A stretch of DNA of 64,000 bases from UMGS1387 sp045540015 (GTDB lineage Bacteria; Bacillota; Clostridia; Oscillospirales; CAG-382), in the NCBI GenBank assembly GCA_045540015.1, contig JAZQGP010000004.1:1-64000 (forward strand), in the 5' to 3' direction. Positions 16,701 to 25,103 of this stretch are shown here, one piece after another. The position numbers and the translations under genes are program-made. How positions within the stretch are numbered: position 1 is the first letter of the stretch; the number at the start of each line of letters is the position of its first letter. The notes below the pieces were generated by a model that saw only the letters and a list, made by a program, of their open reading frames with translations, was not told where the DNA came from and did not search any database.

Positions 16701-18473
16701 AATCCCAACACTCATATCGGTTCTCTCGTTGTGGAAGACGGTGTTTTAAAAGCCGAGTGCATAGGCGGCGATCCGCAAATCTGGTCACCCGCAAATCTTA
16801 AAATAAATACGGAAGAAGTAACTCATATAAGAGTAAGAGTAAAGCTCGACAGACTTTCCACAAGCACAATTTTCTTTGTAACAAAGACTAATCCCGTCTG
16901 GGACGGTGCAAAGGCACAAACAGCAAGTGCAAGTGTAAAAGACGAATTTTGCGATTTGTACTTTGACATGTCGGAAAAATCCGGCTGGAACGGTGAAGTT
17001 ACACAGATAAGATTTGACGCATTTGATGCTGCAGGAAAGTATGAAATAGAATCCATTGCTCTCATGTGCTATACTCCGAGGGAAGACACGGGAGCAGGTG
17101 TTGTAAAGGTTGACGGAATAGCGCTTGATATTGACGAAGAATACATAACAGGCGAAAATGATGAATTTTATGTTGCCGGAAACCCCAAAATGGGCGTGTT
17201 CTCAGCACTTAATCTCTATCATGAGTGGAGCAGATTTACTCAGAAGCTTTATATAAAAGCTGCAAACGAAACGGAAATGATATTTACCGTCGGCAGTGAC
17301 AAAGCTCTTGTAAATGGAACCGAAAAGACTCTTTCAAAAGCATTTTACACATTCGACTCAATGCCCGTACTTCCACTTGAATTTATACTTGAAAATGCAG
17401 GTGTTGAATACGAACGCAAAGACAATGTGCTTTCTGCCAATGTCAGAAACATCGACTTTAAAGAGGTTGAGTCGCTTCGCAAAAAAGGACGGTACGAGTT
17501 CACCATAGGTGGTGACAGTGAAGGCTTTACGTTCTCTGCATCTGACGGGCTTATTAAAGACGGTTATGCAATTGTAACCGCAAGACCTCTCTCAAACGGT
17601 GGATATGACCCGTACATGACGCTTACAAACATTGGGTTTGCGGCAAAAAATTATGTGGGAATCGAAATCCGCATGAAAGCTGACATTATAGCAGGTGAGG
17701 GAGAATACGTTCACGATGTCCCGACGGTGTACTTTACGACAAGCACACAAACCGGTTACAGCGAGGACAAGACCATAAAGGCAAGACTCAGCGACACAAC
17801 GCCAGACAAGGACGGCTTCTACACGGTTATGCTTGATGCCACAATGCAGCCTCTCTGGAGGGAGGTCATAACCTCAATCCGTCTTGACCCTGCAGGCAAC
17901 AACGGAACCTACACAATTGACTACATCCGCTTTATAGAGGGCGACAACTCCGAGCCCTTAACACCCGAGCAAAAGGCCATAAAAGAAAAACAGGAGAAGG
18001 CAATAAAGGACAACAATATTGTTTACGCTCTTGAGTTTGACAAGCCTTCGGACATAGAACATCTCTGGTTTGGCATGAGCACAGGCGAAGTAAAGGACGG
18101 AAACCTTGTTATGAAATCGGAAAAGGGAACAAACGACCCGAAGTTTGACTTTACATCGTTCCCTGCTGAGCTTTCAAGGGCAGAAAACATGGACTTTGCG
18201 GTTGTTCGCATAAAGATACCCGAGGACGCAATGGGCGGCATAAGATTCTTCTACAGAACCGACGAGATTGCGGATTACACGGGAGAAGTATTTGTTTCCC
18301 TTGAAATAAATTCCGAGCAGCGTGATGAAGAAGGCTATGCAACATATCTGTTCGATTTCTCAAAAAATACAACATACTGGAAGGACGGTATAAAAAATAT
18401 CAGATTCGACCCTGCTGACTACGAAGGCGAATTTGAAATTGATTATATGCGGTTCTATACGTACAACGATTAA
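13782..18473 (+). CDS. Giant SLH-anchored surface protein with WbsX/GH99-like domain
   Basis: A 1563-residue exported protein. Signal peptide 1-27; three S-layer-homology repeats about 36-205 (FTDVSESAWYAKDV; WYDMYVNYASEKGIF; IPDVNENEEYADT), which tether to wall polymers; two beta-sandwich (LamG/CBM-like) modules about 225-390 and 405-565; a WbsX/GH99-like TIM barrel about 575-945, with the WNEYGEGHWIAPT signature near 880; a further beta module about 950-1095; a copper-amine-oxidase-N-like module about 1108-1226; and two more CBM-like modules to the end. WbsX domains resemble endo-alpha-mannosidases and are known from O-antigen loci and secreted enzymes; the activity here is a glycan hydrolase by inference only. 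GGAGG precedes the ATG. The architecture suggests a wall-bound enzyme with several glycan-binding arms. Confidence 0.85.
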   Translation: MKKTRFLTVLAAAMLSALFLSLSTQAAFEKMLTYTQGQFTDVSESAWYAKDVQSAYELGFMNGKSANTMVPDGTVTVAEAITIASRVHAIYNGLGEIPKTAGGNWYDMYVNYASEKGIFETGYFNSYDRPVRRYEMATLFANAMPKEYFTAKNNVASIPDVNENEEYADTLLMLYRAGVVLGSDEYGTFHPTNPIKRSEAAAIINRVALPENRVSGILKSLPEYEEAYYIIDDFTMTQLTRGTLSLTSSWNYDNRFSSTLDLAGTTTNVLTDDKTDGYVAINRSFEPENYGFITLRGSVTLTAASSGMRMYFENTSGKNVLELYSKDGVFAFKGQNDIKSEIKVENGTVFYEIDINLDEKTAVAYINEEKVGEVNLGDFENLARLYFATTKEDTLTVTPNTVHMYKNYYANEDFESGKIPYDWTSSNSAIEKLTDSRDENSLAISAGGSSEKKLSSLKGGKVVTEAYIYIPEKTGKATLNVGNAYSITIADGKLSAGDITKAIKNHLWYCIHVESDADKGIAKVYVNGKNIGSINMKADAIDSIAFTNTGSDKVYVDDIKVYRIYDYTDYVSAPEKVQSDEHLVIMSVCSLWREGSHFGWDFVSPYEECSPLMGYYDEGIPETSDWEIKIMAEHGVDAMQYCWFHADAEDFSTPQKHPYLAEALHDGYFYAKYSNTVDFSIMWENASYGGGSMRMTLDQFKSYIWDYWVEWYFTDSRYLTVDNKPVLEIYSLSNFVKMLGGTENAKKAIAFMREDIKNYGYDGLILLGCDNGLSEVTIKEAAELDVDSILAYGWSGEKAGQPDYQKEIYDIALANLEQYDSITYIPTVGAGWNILGWENLRRQMATYDELVQSLEHARAAIDAQSDKKSNWDGKAVYLSTWNEYGEGHWIAPTGVHGFDYVDALRHVYTNASSSHDDAVPTINQQKRICHMYNDFRTPIRQMLVDYDPNKSQDIPDRLLHEWKFETKEAANGWNPNTHIGSLVVEDGVLKAECIGGDPQIWSPANLKINTEEVTHIRVRVKLDRLSTSTIFFVTKTNPVWDGAKAQTASASVKDEFCDLYFDMSEKSGWNGEVTQIRFDAFDAAGKYEIESIALMCYTPREDTGAGVVKVDGIALDIDEEYITGENDEFYVAGNPKMGVFSALNLYHEWSRFTQKLYIKAANETEMIFTVGSDKALVNGTEKTLSKAFYTFDSMPVLPLEFILENAGVEYERKDNVLSANVRNIDFKEVESLRKKGRYEFTIGGDSEGFTFSASDGLIKDGYAIVTARPLSNGGYDPYMTLTNIGFAAKNYVGIEIRMKADIIAGEGEYVHDVPTVYFTTSTQTGYSEDKTIKARLSDTTPDKDGFYTVMLDATMQPLWREVITSIRLDPAGNNGTYTIDYIRFIEGDNSEPLTPEQKAIKEKQEKAIKDNNIVYALEFDKPSDIEHLWFGMSTGEVKDGNLVMKSEKGTNDPKFDFTSFPAELSRAENMDFAVVRIKIPEDAMGGIRFFYRTDEIADYTGEVFVSLEINSEQRDEEGYATYLFDFSKNTTYWKDGIKNIRFDPADYEGEFEIDYMRFYTYND

Positions 18474-18492
18474 ATACAATAACGCAACAATA

Positions 18493-18522
18493 AATCCGCA
18501 TCCTTGTAAAAGGGTGCGGATT
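18493..18522 (+). terminator. Intrinsic terminator after the SLH gene
   Basis: A 13-bp stem (AATCCGCATCCTT with one G-U pair) with a GTAA loop and a T tail lies 20 bases after the stop. Confidence 0.8.
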
Positions 18523-18598
18523 TTTCTCAAAACCCTTTACTTTTGATGAAAAATGTGGAAATATATGTTGAATATCTTACTGACAAAGGAGAATGACC

Positions 18599-18999
18599 TT
18601 GAAACATTTTGTAAAGCTTTTATGTGTGGCGGCGCTGTTTTTAGCTGTAATGTGCCTGCCGGTTTTGACGGAAAGGTTGTTGAATACAAACCCGAATTTG
18701 ATTTGTACTACAACAGCACAGAGGGTATTACAATAGCAGGAAACAAGGCTGAGCTTGTTGTTACAGGCAATCTCGTGCAGGCAAATAAAATAGCCATTCC
18801 CGGTGTGCTTGTCATTGCAAGCTACACAAGAGCCGGACAGTTTGTAGATGCTGTGTTTATTCCGCTTTATCAGGATGCTGACATAACAATACCAAGCACA
18901 GGACTTAACACAAGCGGAGCTTCAAAAATTACCGCGATGCTCTGGACAAGTGCAGATGTGCCTGTGCCCATGTGCGAAGCAAAGAGTGCGAATCTGTAA
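18599..18999 (+). pseudogene. Small secreted protein gene broken by a one-base frameshift
   Basis: AAGGAG lies 8 bases before a TTG at 18599, which opens a clear signal peptide, MKHFVKLLCVAALFLAVMCL. After the next two codons this frame loses sense, while the +1-related frame continues as FDGKVVEYKPEFDLYYNS to a stop at 18999. The two halves join exactly if one T is added to the TTTT run at 18663-18666. The mature part (about 110 residues, ending LWTSADVPVPMCEA) looks like the small beta domain with an AMLW motif often appended to secreted carbohydrate-active proteins of Clostridia. Either the gene is freshly mutated, phase-variable, or the base is a sequencing error in a short homopolymer. 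It follows the SLH enzyme but has a terminator in between. Confidence 0.7.
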
Positions 19000-19012
19000 T
19001 TAAATAAAAGTG

Positions 19013-19040
19013 AAGAACGGAGCTTTCACGCTCCGTTCTT
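19013..19040. terminator. Bidirectional terminator between convergent genes
   Basis: An 11-bp perfect stem (AAGAACGGAGC and complement) with a 6-base loop and T-rich flank separates the frameshifted gene from the alpha-galactosidase. Confidence 0.8.
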
Positions 19041-19048
19041 TTGATTTT

Positions 19049-21274
19049 TTATTCCTTTACAAAAACCCTTACATTCGTTTCAAAATCCTTGGCGCCTATG
19101 TACATAATACCTCTGTTCATAAGCTCATCGCCGCCGTATACCGTACCAACCATAGACCCAAATACAACGCCCTTTGTGTTTCCGTCGCCCTCTGTTTCTC
19201 TATAGGAAGCGTTCGGGTCAAGTCCTGCAAGCTTTATAATTTTTCCGACAGGTGAAACGTTTTCTCCAACTCTCTTGCAGAATACAACAATTACAGTGTT
19301 TTTATCCTCTGAAATAAACTCTAACACCGCTTCGTTTGTCTCAAACGGAGAACGCAGTCTGTAAAGGTCGCCCTTGTGGAAAATCTCACCGTATTTTTTA
19401 TACTTTTTAACAATTTCCGCAGCCTCTGCGATTTCCTCGTCGCTCATAAGGCTCATATCAAGCTCAAAGCCGAACTGTCCCATCATTGCCATGTCGCCTC
19501 GGGTTTTCATGCTTGTTATTCTGCCTGTCTGGTGATTTGGCACAGCCGAAACATGGCTTCCCATTGAGGAAAACGGATAAACAACGCTTGTACCGTACTG
19601 TATGTTCATTCTCTCGCCTGCGTCTGAGTCATCACTTGCCCAAATCTGAGGCATATAGTAGAGAATACCGCCGTCATAGCGTGCACCGCCGCTTGAGCAG
19701 CCCTCCCAGAGAATATCCGGGAAACGGGAAGTTAGCGTTTCGTAAATTCTGTAAAGACCAAGTGTATATCTATGACAAATTTCACCCATACGTTCAGCCG
19801 ACAGCAGGTCAGAACCGATTTCACTGAAGGCTCTGTTATAATCCCACTTAACGTATTCGATGTTTGCCGAGCTTAAAACGTCTGAAACTGCATTGATTAT
19901 GTAGTCACACACATCGTCTCTTGACAAATCAAGCACAAGCTGGTTTCTGCCGGTACTTGATGTCATTCCGTTTATGTGCATTGCCCAGTCGGGATGCGCT
20001 CTGTAGAGGTCTGAGTCGGGTGATACCATTTCAGGCTCAAACCACAAGCCAAACTTCATTCCGACTTCATTCACCTTGTTTGCAAGTCCGTCGATGCCGT
20101 TCGGGAGCTTTTCTCTGTTTACATACCAGTCGCCAAGAGAAGATTTGTCGTTATAACGCTTACCGAACCAGCCGTCATCGAGAACCATAAGCTCAAGTCC
20201 CGTTTCCTTGCCTTTTTTAGCAATGTCAACGATTTTTTCCTCGGTAATGTTGAAATATGTACCCTCCCAGTTATTTACAAGAGCATATCTTTCAATGTCG
20301 CGGAACTTTCCTCTGCAAAGACGTGTTCTGTAAAGCTTGTGGTAAATTCTCGACATTCCCGAAAGTCCTTCATCCGAGTAAACAAGAACAGCTTCGGGGC
20401 TCTGGAAGGACTGTCCGGGCTCTAAGAGCCAGTTGAAATTAAAGGGGTTTATACCTATATACGCACGGGCGGTATTATATGTATCAACCTCGACGCCCGC
20501 CGTAAAGTTTCCGCTGTAGATAAGGTTAAAGCCGTAAACTGAACCCGAAAGCTCGTCCGCTTTCTTTTCCATAAGTGCGAAAAAGGGGTTATGGTATGCG
20601 CTTGATGCGCCGGTTCTTGAATAAATCTCCTGATTGACATTATCAAGCGGACGGCGTACAACCGAACGTTCTCTTGCCCATGCACCGTCAAGATGAACCA
20701 TGTCGTAATCGGGTCCCATGGCGGTAAAGTCAACAGTCGCACTCATAACGCGGCATACATTTACGTTTTCATTACTTTCATTTGTGATTTTTGTGCTTCT
20801 TGCAATAGCGTCAAGCTCTTCAAAAACGGTATACAAGAGAGTTACAGACACGTTTTTGAGATTATCATAAAGGGTAAGCTCCAAGGTTTGTGCTTCGCTG
20901 TCATTTTCAACATATGTAGCAGGAAGAGCCTCGAGCTTTTTCTTTCCGTCAAAGATTTTATGGCCCTTATAGGTATAACGGGACATGCTTGTTCCGTCGG
21001 CAAACTTCAGATGAACCGTGGGAAGCCTGAAATCGCCGCAACCGTAGGTTGAAAATTCCATTGGAAGTTGATTTACCGAGGTGGTGGTTCCGGGTGCAAC
21101 AGGGCTCATTGAAGAAGCAACACCATACATCTTCTTTTCGAATTCGGGTACATTTCTGATTTTCTTGCCGTAGTAAATATTCACGGGAATAAAATCGTTG
21201 CAGAAACCAAAGATATAGCTTGTGTTTTTGGTTTCAAGGGTGAAAACACGTGTTTGCTCGTTGTAGCGAATCAT
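19049..21274 (-). CDS. Alpha-galactosidase, GH36
   Basis: A 741-residue cytoplasmic enzyme that removes terminal alpha-1,6-galactose from raffinose-family sugars and galactomannan fragments. It has the GH36 layout: N-terminal beta-supersandwich (1-330), catalytic TIM barrel with LMVLDDGWFG, the nucleophile Asp in KWDYNR (about 478), WEGCSSGG and the acid/base Asp in the SDDSDA motif (about 549), then a C-terminal beta domain. No signal peptide, so substrate must be imported, but no transporter is encoded nearby. It is monocistronic and convergent with the surface protein genes. Length matches the bacterial tetrameric GH36 group I (about 720-750). Confidence 0.93.
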   Translation of the reverse strand: MIRYNEQTRVFTLETKNTSYIFGFCNDFIPVNIYYGKKIRNVPEFEKKMYGVASSMSPVAPGTTTSVNQLPMEFSTYGCGDFRLPTVHLKFADGTSMSRYTYKGHKIFDGKKKLEALPATYVENDSEAQTLELTLYDNLKNVSVTLLYTVFEELDAIARSTKITNESNENVNVCRVMSATVDFTAMGPDYDMVHLDGAWARERSVVRRPLDNVNQEIYSRTGASSAYHNPFFALMEKKADELSGSVYGFNLIYSGNFTAGVEVDTYNTARAYIGINPFNFNWLLEPGQSFQSPEAVLVYSDEGLSGMSRIYHKLYRTRLCRGKFRDIERYALVNNWEGTYFNITEEKIVDIAKKGKETGLELMVLDDGWFGKRYNDKSSLGDWYVNREKLPNGIDGLANKVNEVGMKFGLWFEPEMVSPDSDLYRAHPDWAMHINGMTSSTGRNQLVLDLSRDDVCDYIINAVSDVLSSANIEYVKWDYNRAFSEIGSDLLSAERMGEICHRYTLGLYRIYETLTSRFPDILWEGCSSGGARYDGGILYYMPQIWASDDSDAGERMNIQYGTSVVYPFSSMGSHVSAVPNHQTGRITSMKTRGDMAMMGQFGFELDMSLMSDEEIAEAAEIVKKYKKYGEIFHKGDLYRLRSPFETNEAVLEFISEDKNTVIVVFCKRVGENVSPVGKIIKLAGLDPNASYRETEGDGNTKGVVFGSMVGTVYGGDELMNRGIMYIGAKDFETNVRVFVKE

Positions 21275-21414
21275 AGCCGGTCTCCTTACTTGTAAATTGA
21301 AAATTGAAAATGAAAAGTTGGGTGCTTATGTATTCGTATTATTTTCCACTTTCATATAACTTTATAATATCACACATATTCCCATATTAAAATGTCATTT
21401 TGTCAAAACACATG

Positions 21415-22794
21415 TCATAAAGTAACTTTTTTGGGCTCCGTTTTTTCGCTTTCACGTTTGTGGGCTCTGAAAACAACCGCAAAGTCTATTGCAAGCGCAA
21501 GTCCCGTTACTGCCCATGTTACGGGATACGACAGATAAATCGATTTCAGCGTGTTAAAATGCGCAAACACCGTGTAAAGCCATACTATTCTCAAAACGCA
21601 TATGCCGAAAACCGAAATTGCAGTTGCAAGCATAGGCTTGCACATACCGCGAAGAAGCGATGTAAAAGTGTCCATAAAGCCGGCAATAAAAAACATTCCG
21701 CCGATGTAAAAAAGTCTTATTTTTGCAACCGCCATCTCTTCGGGAACTGTGGTAAATATACTTATAACAGGCTCGGAAAAAATGTTGATTAACACACCGA
21801 GAACAAGACTGAGTCCGCAAGAAAGCATAAGTCCGTGGTACATTATTCTCTTTATTCTGTCAAACCTGTGTGCACCGAAGTTTTGTCCAGTGAAATTAAT
21901 AACCGTCTGTCCTATGCCGCTTGTGGCAACGTTTATGTACGCATCTATCGTATGTCCTGCAGTATGACCTGCAACCGCCGCAGAGCCAAAGGTGTTAACG
22001 CTTGACTGGATTATCACGTTTGAAATGCTGAAAAGCGATGACTGCAATCCCGTAGGAACTCCGATTGACAGAATTCTATTTAAATATTTCTTCTCAATTT
22101 TCAGTTTTTTCGGGTCAACATTTAAAACGCCGTCATATGTAAGCAAACATCTGAGAGCCATAAATGCACTGACACACTGCGAAAGCACCGTTGCAAGCGC
22201 AACTCCCAATACGTTCATGTCAAACACTATGACGAAAACAAGATTCAGAATAACATTTATAACACCTGCAGATGCAATGTATACAAGGCATCTTTTTGAA
22301 TCTCCCACAGCTCTTAGCATTGCCGCACAGAAGTTGTAGAGGAGTATCACGGGAAATCCCGCAAAATATACCCGCATATACAAAACCGAATTGTCCAGAA
22401 TATCCGTAGGAGTTTCCATCGCAGAAAGCATCGGTCTGCAAAGAACTATTCCTATAATTCCCGCAACAAATCCAAAAATTACGCTCATGGCAACTGCCGT
22501 GTGTGTACACCTGTTCGCTTCGTCCGTTTCCTTTGCGCCGTAGTACTTTGCTATACATACACCGGCTCCCGTTGACATGCCTATAAGAAAATTAAGAAAA
22601 AGATTTGTTGCAGAGGTCGTTGCTCCTACTGCCGCCAAGGCTCCGTCTCTGCCGAATCTTCCCACAACCGCAAGGTCTGCCGTCGTAAACAGGCTTTGCA
22701 AGAGAGAGGTAAGTATAAGCGGAAATGCAAAGGCTATCATTTTAGGCAAAAGTGCACCTTTTGTCATATCAAGTTCGTTTGTTTTGGTTTTCAC
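21415..22794 (-). CDS. MATE family efflux transporter, copy 2
   Basis: A 459-residue membrane protein with about 12 transmembrane helices in two homologous halves, as expected for Na+/H+-driven multidrug and toxic compound extrusion. Signature pieces: MIAFAFPLILTSLLQSLFTTADLAVVGRFG at the start and GFPVILLYNFCAAMLRAVGDSKR at the middle. It is about half identical by eye to the adjacent upstream gene, so the pair is a tandem duplication. The start is a GTG with GAGGCGAAG upstream; the same ATCGAGGCGAA sequence precedes the sister gene, so the ribosome site was duplicated too. Substrates are unknown. Confidence 0.9.
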   Translation of the reverse strand: MKTKTNELDMTKGALLPKMIAFAFPLILTSLLQSLFTTADLAVVGRFGRDGALAAVGATTSATNLFLNFLIGMSTGAGVCIAKYYGAKETDEANRCTHTAVAMSVIFGFVAGIIGIVLCRPMLSAMETPTDILDNSVLYMRVYFAGFPVILLYNFCAAMLRAVGDSKRCLVYIASAGVINVILNLVFVIVFDMNVLGVALATVLSQCVSAFMALRCLLTYDGVLNVDPKKLKIEKKYLNRILSIGVPTGLQSSLFSISNVIIQSSVNTFGSAAVAGHTAGHTIDAYINVATSGIGQTVINFTGQNFGAHRFDRIKRIMYHGLMLSCGLSLVLGVLINIFSEPVISIFTTVPEEMAVAKIRLFYIGGMFFIAGFMDTFTSLLRGMCKPMLATAISVFGICVLRIVWLYTVFAHFNTLKSIYLSYPVTWAVTGLALAIDFAVVFRAHKRESEKTEPKKVTL

Positions 22795-22837
22795 TGTTCT
22801 TCGCCTCGATCAAAAAATCAATTAGGTTCTCTGTGTT

Positions 22838-24208
22838 CTATACTTTTATTTTAGCAAGCAATGTCGCTTGTTTTTCTTTCTTTAATACAAATGCAAATTC
22901 TATCGCAAGCGCCGCACTTGTAAGAATCCATGTGACGGGATACGAAATGTAAAGCGACCAGTCTGTTCCGATAATTGCAAATATTGTATATATCCACAAA
23001 ACCCTGCTGACACACACACCGAAAATGGTAATAACCATCGATGCCACAGGTCTGCACATTCCTCGCAGTGCTCCCGACAACGTATCCATTATACCGCACA
23101 GAAAGTACGGCACGCATATGCAAAGAAGCTTTGTTTTGCCGTATGCAATTTCCGTCGGAACCTTTGTATAAAAACCAAGCAGAATCTCCGAAAAGCCGTA
23201 GGCAAATATGCTCATTATAAGTCCTACTGCGGTTGAAAGGAAAATTCCGAGCCACATAGACCTCTTTATTCTGTCTAACTTGTGAGCACCGTAGTTTTGT
23301 CCTGCAAAGTTTACAACCGTGTTTGCAATGCTGTTCTGTGCAAGATAAACATAGTTTTCAATATTGCTTGCAGCGGTTCCTCCTGAAACATACGCTGTTC
23401 CGAGTGAGTTTACTCCTGCCTGTATAAGCACGTTTGAAATGGAAAACAGCACAGACTGAAGTCCGCTCGGAACGCCTATTGACATCATCTGATTAAACTG
23501 TCTTTTATATATTCTCAGCTTCTTTGGTTCAACCCTCAGAACTCCGTCATATGTAAGAAGGCATCTGAGTGCCATGACTGCGCTGTAGCCCTGTGCGATA
23601 ACAGTTGCCGTTGCAACACCCGCAACATTCATATGAAAGACAATTACAAATATAAGGTTAAGAACAACATTTATAACGCCTGCGGTTGATATGTAAATAA
23701 GGCAGCGTTTTGAATCGCCGACCGCACGCAGAATCGATGCGCAGAAGTTAAACAGCATTGTAAAAGGAAGACCTGCAAAATATATTCGCATATAAAGTGC
23801 CGAGTCCGAAATGATATCCTCCGGCGTTCCCATAAGCGAAAGCAACGGTCTGCACAGAAAAATTCCGAGTATACCGACTGCCGTACCAACAACAAGACTG
23901 ACAACAACAGAGGTGTGTACGCTGTTGCTGAGAGCTTCATTGTCCTTTGCTCCGTAATATCTGGCAACACACACGCCGGCTCCTATTGACAAGCCTACAA
24001 AAAAGTTGATAAACAGGTTAACCGCAGCACCAGTAGCGCCAACTGCCGCAAGCGCACCCTCTTTTCCGTAATTTCCCACAACAATAAGGTCTGCCGTATT
24101 GAAAAGGCTCTGCAGCAGAACTGTCAGCATTATCGGAACGGCAAAAACAATCATCTTTTTGAGAAGCGGACCCGAACACATATCCATTTCGTTGTTTTTT
24201 GTTTTCAT
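22838..24208 (-). CDS. MATE family efflux transporter, copy 1
   Basis: A 456-residue, 12-helix MATE transporter, the upstream member of a tandem pair with a 43-base gap. It shares the DMCSGPLLKKMIVFAVP-type N-terminus and the FCASILRAVGDSKRCL mid-segment with its paralogue. It follows ecfA2 in the same direction with 46 bases between, so the two MATE genes may be co-transcribed with the energy-coupling-factor ATPases. No MarR/TetR regulator is next to the pair. Confidence 0.9.
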   Translation of the reverse strand: MKTKNNEMDMCSGPLLKKMIVFAVPIMLTVLLQSLFNTADLIVVGNYGKEGALAAVGATGAAVNLFINFFVGLSIGAGVCVARYYGAKDNEALSNSVHTSVVVSLVVGTAVGILGIFLCRPLLSLMGTPEDIISDSALYMRIYFAGLPFTMLFNFCASILRAVGDSKRCLIYISTAGVINVVLNLIFVIVFHMNVAGVATATVIAQGYSAVMALRCLLTYDGVLRVEPKKLRIYKRQFNQMMSIGVPSGLQSVLFSISNVLIQAGVNSLGTAYVSGGTAASNIENYVYLAQNSIANTVVNFAGQNYGAHKLDRIKRSMWLGIFLSTAVGLIMSIFAYGFSEILLGFYTKVPTEIAYGKTKLLCICVPYFLCGIMDTLSGALRGMCRPVASMVITIFGVCVSRVLWIYTIFAIIGTDWSLYISYPVTWILTSAALAIEFAFVLKKEKQATLLAKIKV

Positions 24209-24254
24209 TTCTTTCGCCTCGATTTATTCTTATCAATCGTATAAATGTTTATAA

Positions 24255-25103
24255 TTATGCTTTATTTACTGCATTTACAATGGTTTTCAGCGCCTCGTCA
24301 GGTGTATAAACCGAATCGTCAATCTCAAAGCCTTTATCGCGTAGAAGAGCCATTATTTTTGTTGCCTGCGGAACGGACAGTCCGTTCTCCGAAAGCAGCT
24401 TATGCTCGCGGAAAACCTCCTTTGGTGTTCCCTCGAGCAGCACTTTTCCGTGTGACATTGTCACTATTCTGTCTGCATACATGGCAATATCCTCCATGCT
24501 GTGAGAGATAATGACAAGCGTATTTCCGCGTTTTTTCTGATAGTCGCAAAGATGAGAGAGAATTTCGCTTTTTCCTCTCGGGTCAAGTCCTGCCGCAGGC
24601 TCATCAAGCACAAGTATCTCAGGCTCCATTGCAAGGCTTCCAGCAATTGCAACACGTCGTTTCTGTCCGCCGGACAGCTCAAACGGGCTTTTCTGCAGCA
24701 TATCCTCGGTAAGTCCGGTAAATTCTGCGGCACTCAGAACGCGTTCTTTTATTTCCTGCTCTGAAAGCCCCATGTTTTTCGGTCCGAATGCAATATCCTT
24801 TTCAACCGTTTCCTCAAAAAGCTGATATTCGGGATACTGGAACACAAGTCCCACCTTATATCTTACGGAAAGCGTATCATAGCCCTTTTCCCAGATGTCC
24901 TTTCCGTCAAGCAAAACCCTACCGCTTGTAGGCTTTACAAGGGCGTTCATCATCATGGAAAGCGTTGACTTTCCCGAGCCTGTATGTCCGATAAGACCTG
25001 TTACAATCCCGTCTTGGATTTTTAAATTTACCGAATCAACCGCCGTCATTTCAAAGGGAGTGTTTTCGGAATATTTATAGGTTACATTTTCAAATTCAAG
25101 CAT
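24255..25103 (-). CDS. ecfA2: Energy-coupling factor transporter ATPase EcfA2
   Basis: A 282-residue ABC ATPase of group II ECF vitamin/metal importers. Walker A GHTGSGKST, Q-loop VFQYPEYQLFEETV (the YPEYQLF variant separates A2 from A1), signature ELSGGQKRRVAIA, Walker B ILVLDEPAAGLD, and an ECF-type C-terminal helical domain. The ATG directly abuts the ecfA1 stop (TAAATG). In most Bacillota ecfA1-ecfA2 is followed by ecfT; here the next gene is a MATE exporter, so the shared membrane scaffold EcfT must be encoded elsewhere. Confidence 0.92.
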   Translation of the reverse strand: MLEFENVTYKYSENTPFEMTAVDSVNLKIQDGIVTGLIGHTGSGKSTLSMMMNALVKPTSGRVLLDGKDIWEKGYDTLSVRYKVGLVFQYPEYQLFEETVEKDIAFGPKNMGLSEQEIKERVLSAAEFTGLTEDMLQKSPFELSGGQKRRVAIAGSLAMEPEILVLDEPAAGLDPRGKSEILSHLCDYQKKRGNTLVIISHSMEDIAMYADRIVTMSHGKVLLEGTPKEVFREHKLLSENGLSVPQATKIMALLRDKGFEIDDSVYTPDEALKTIVNAVNKA

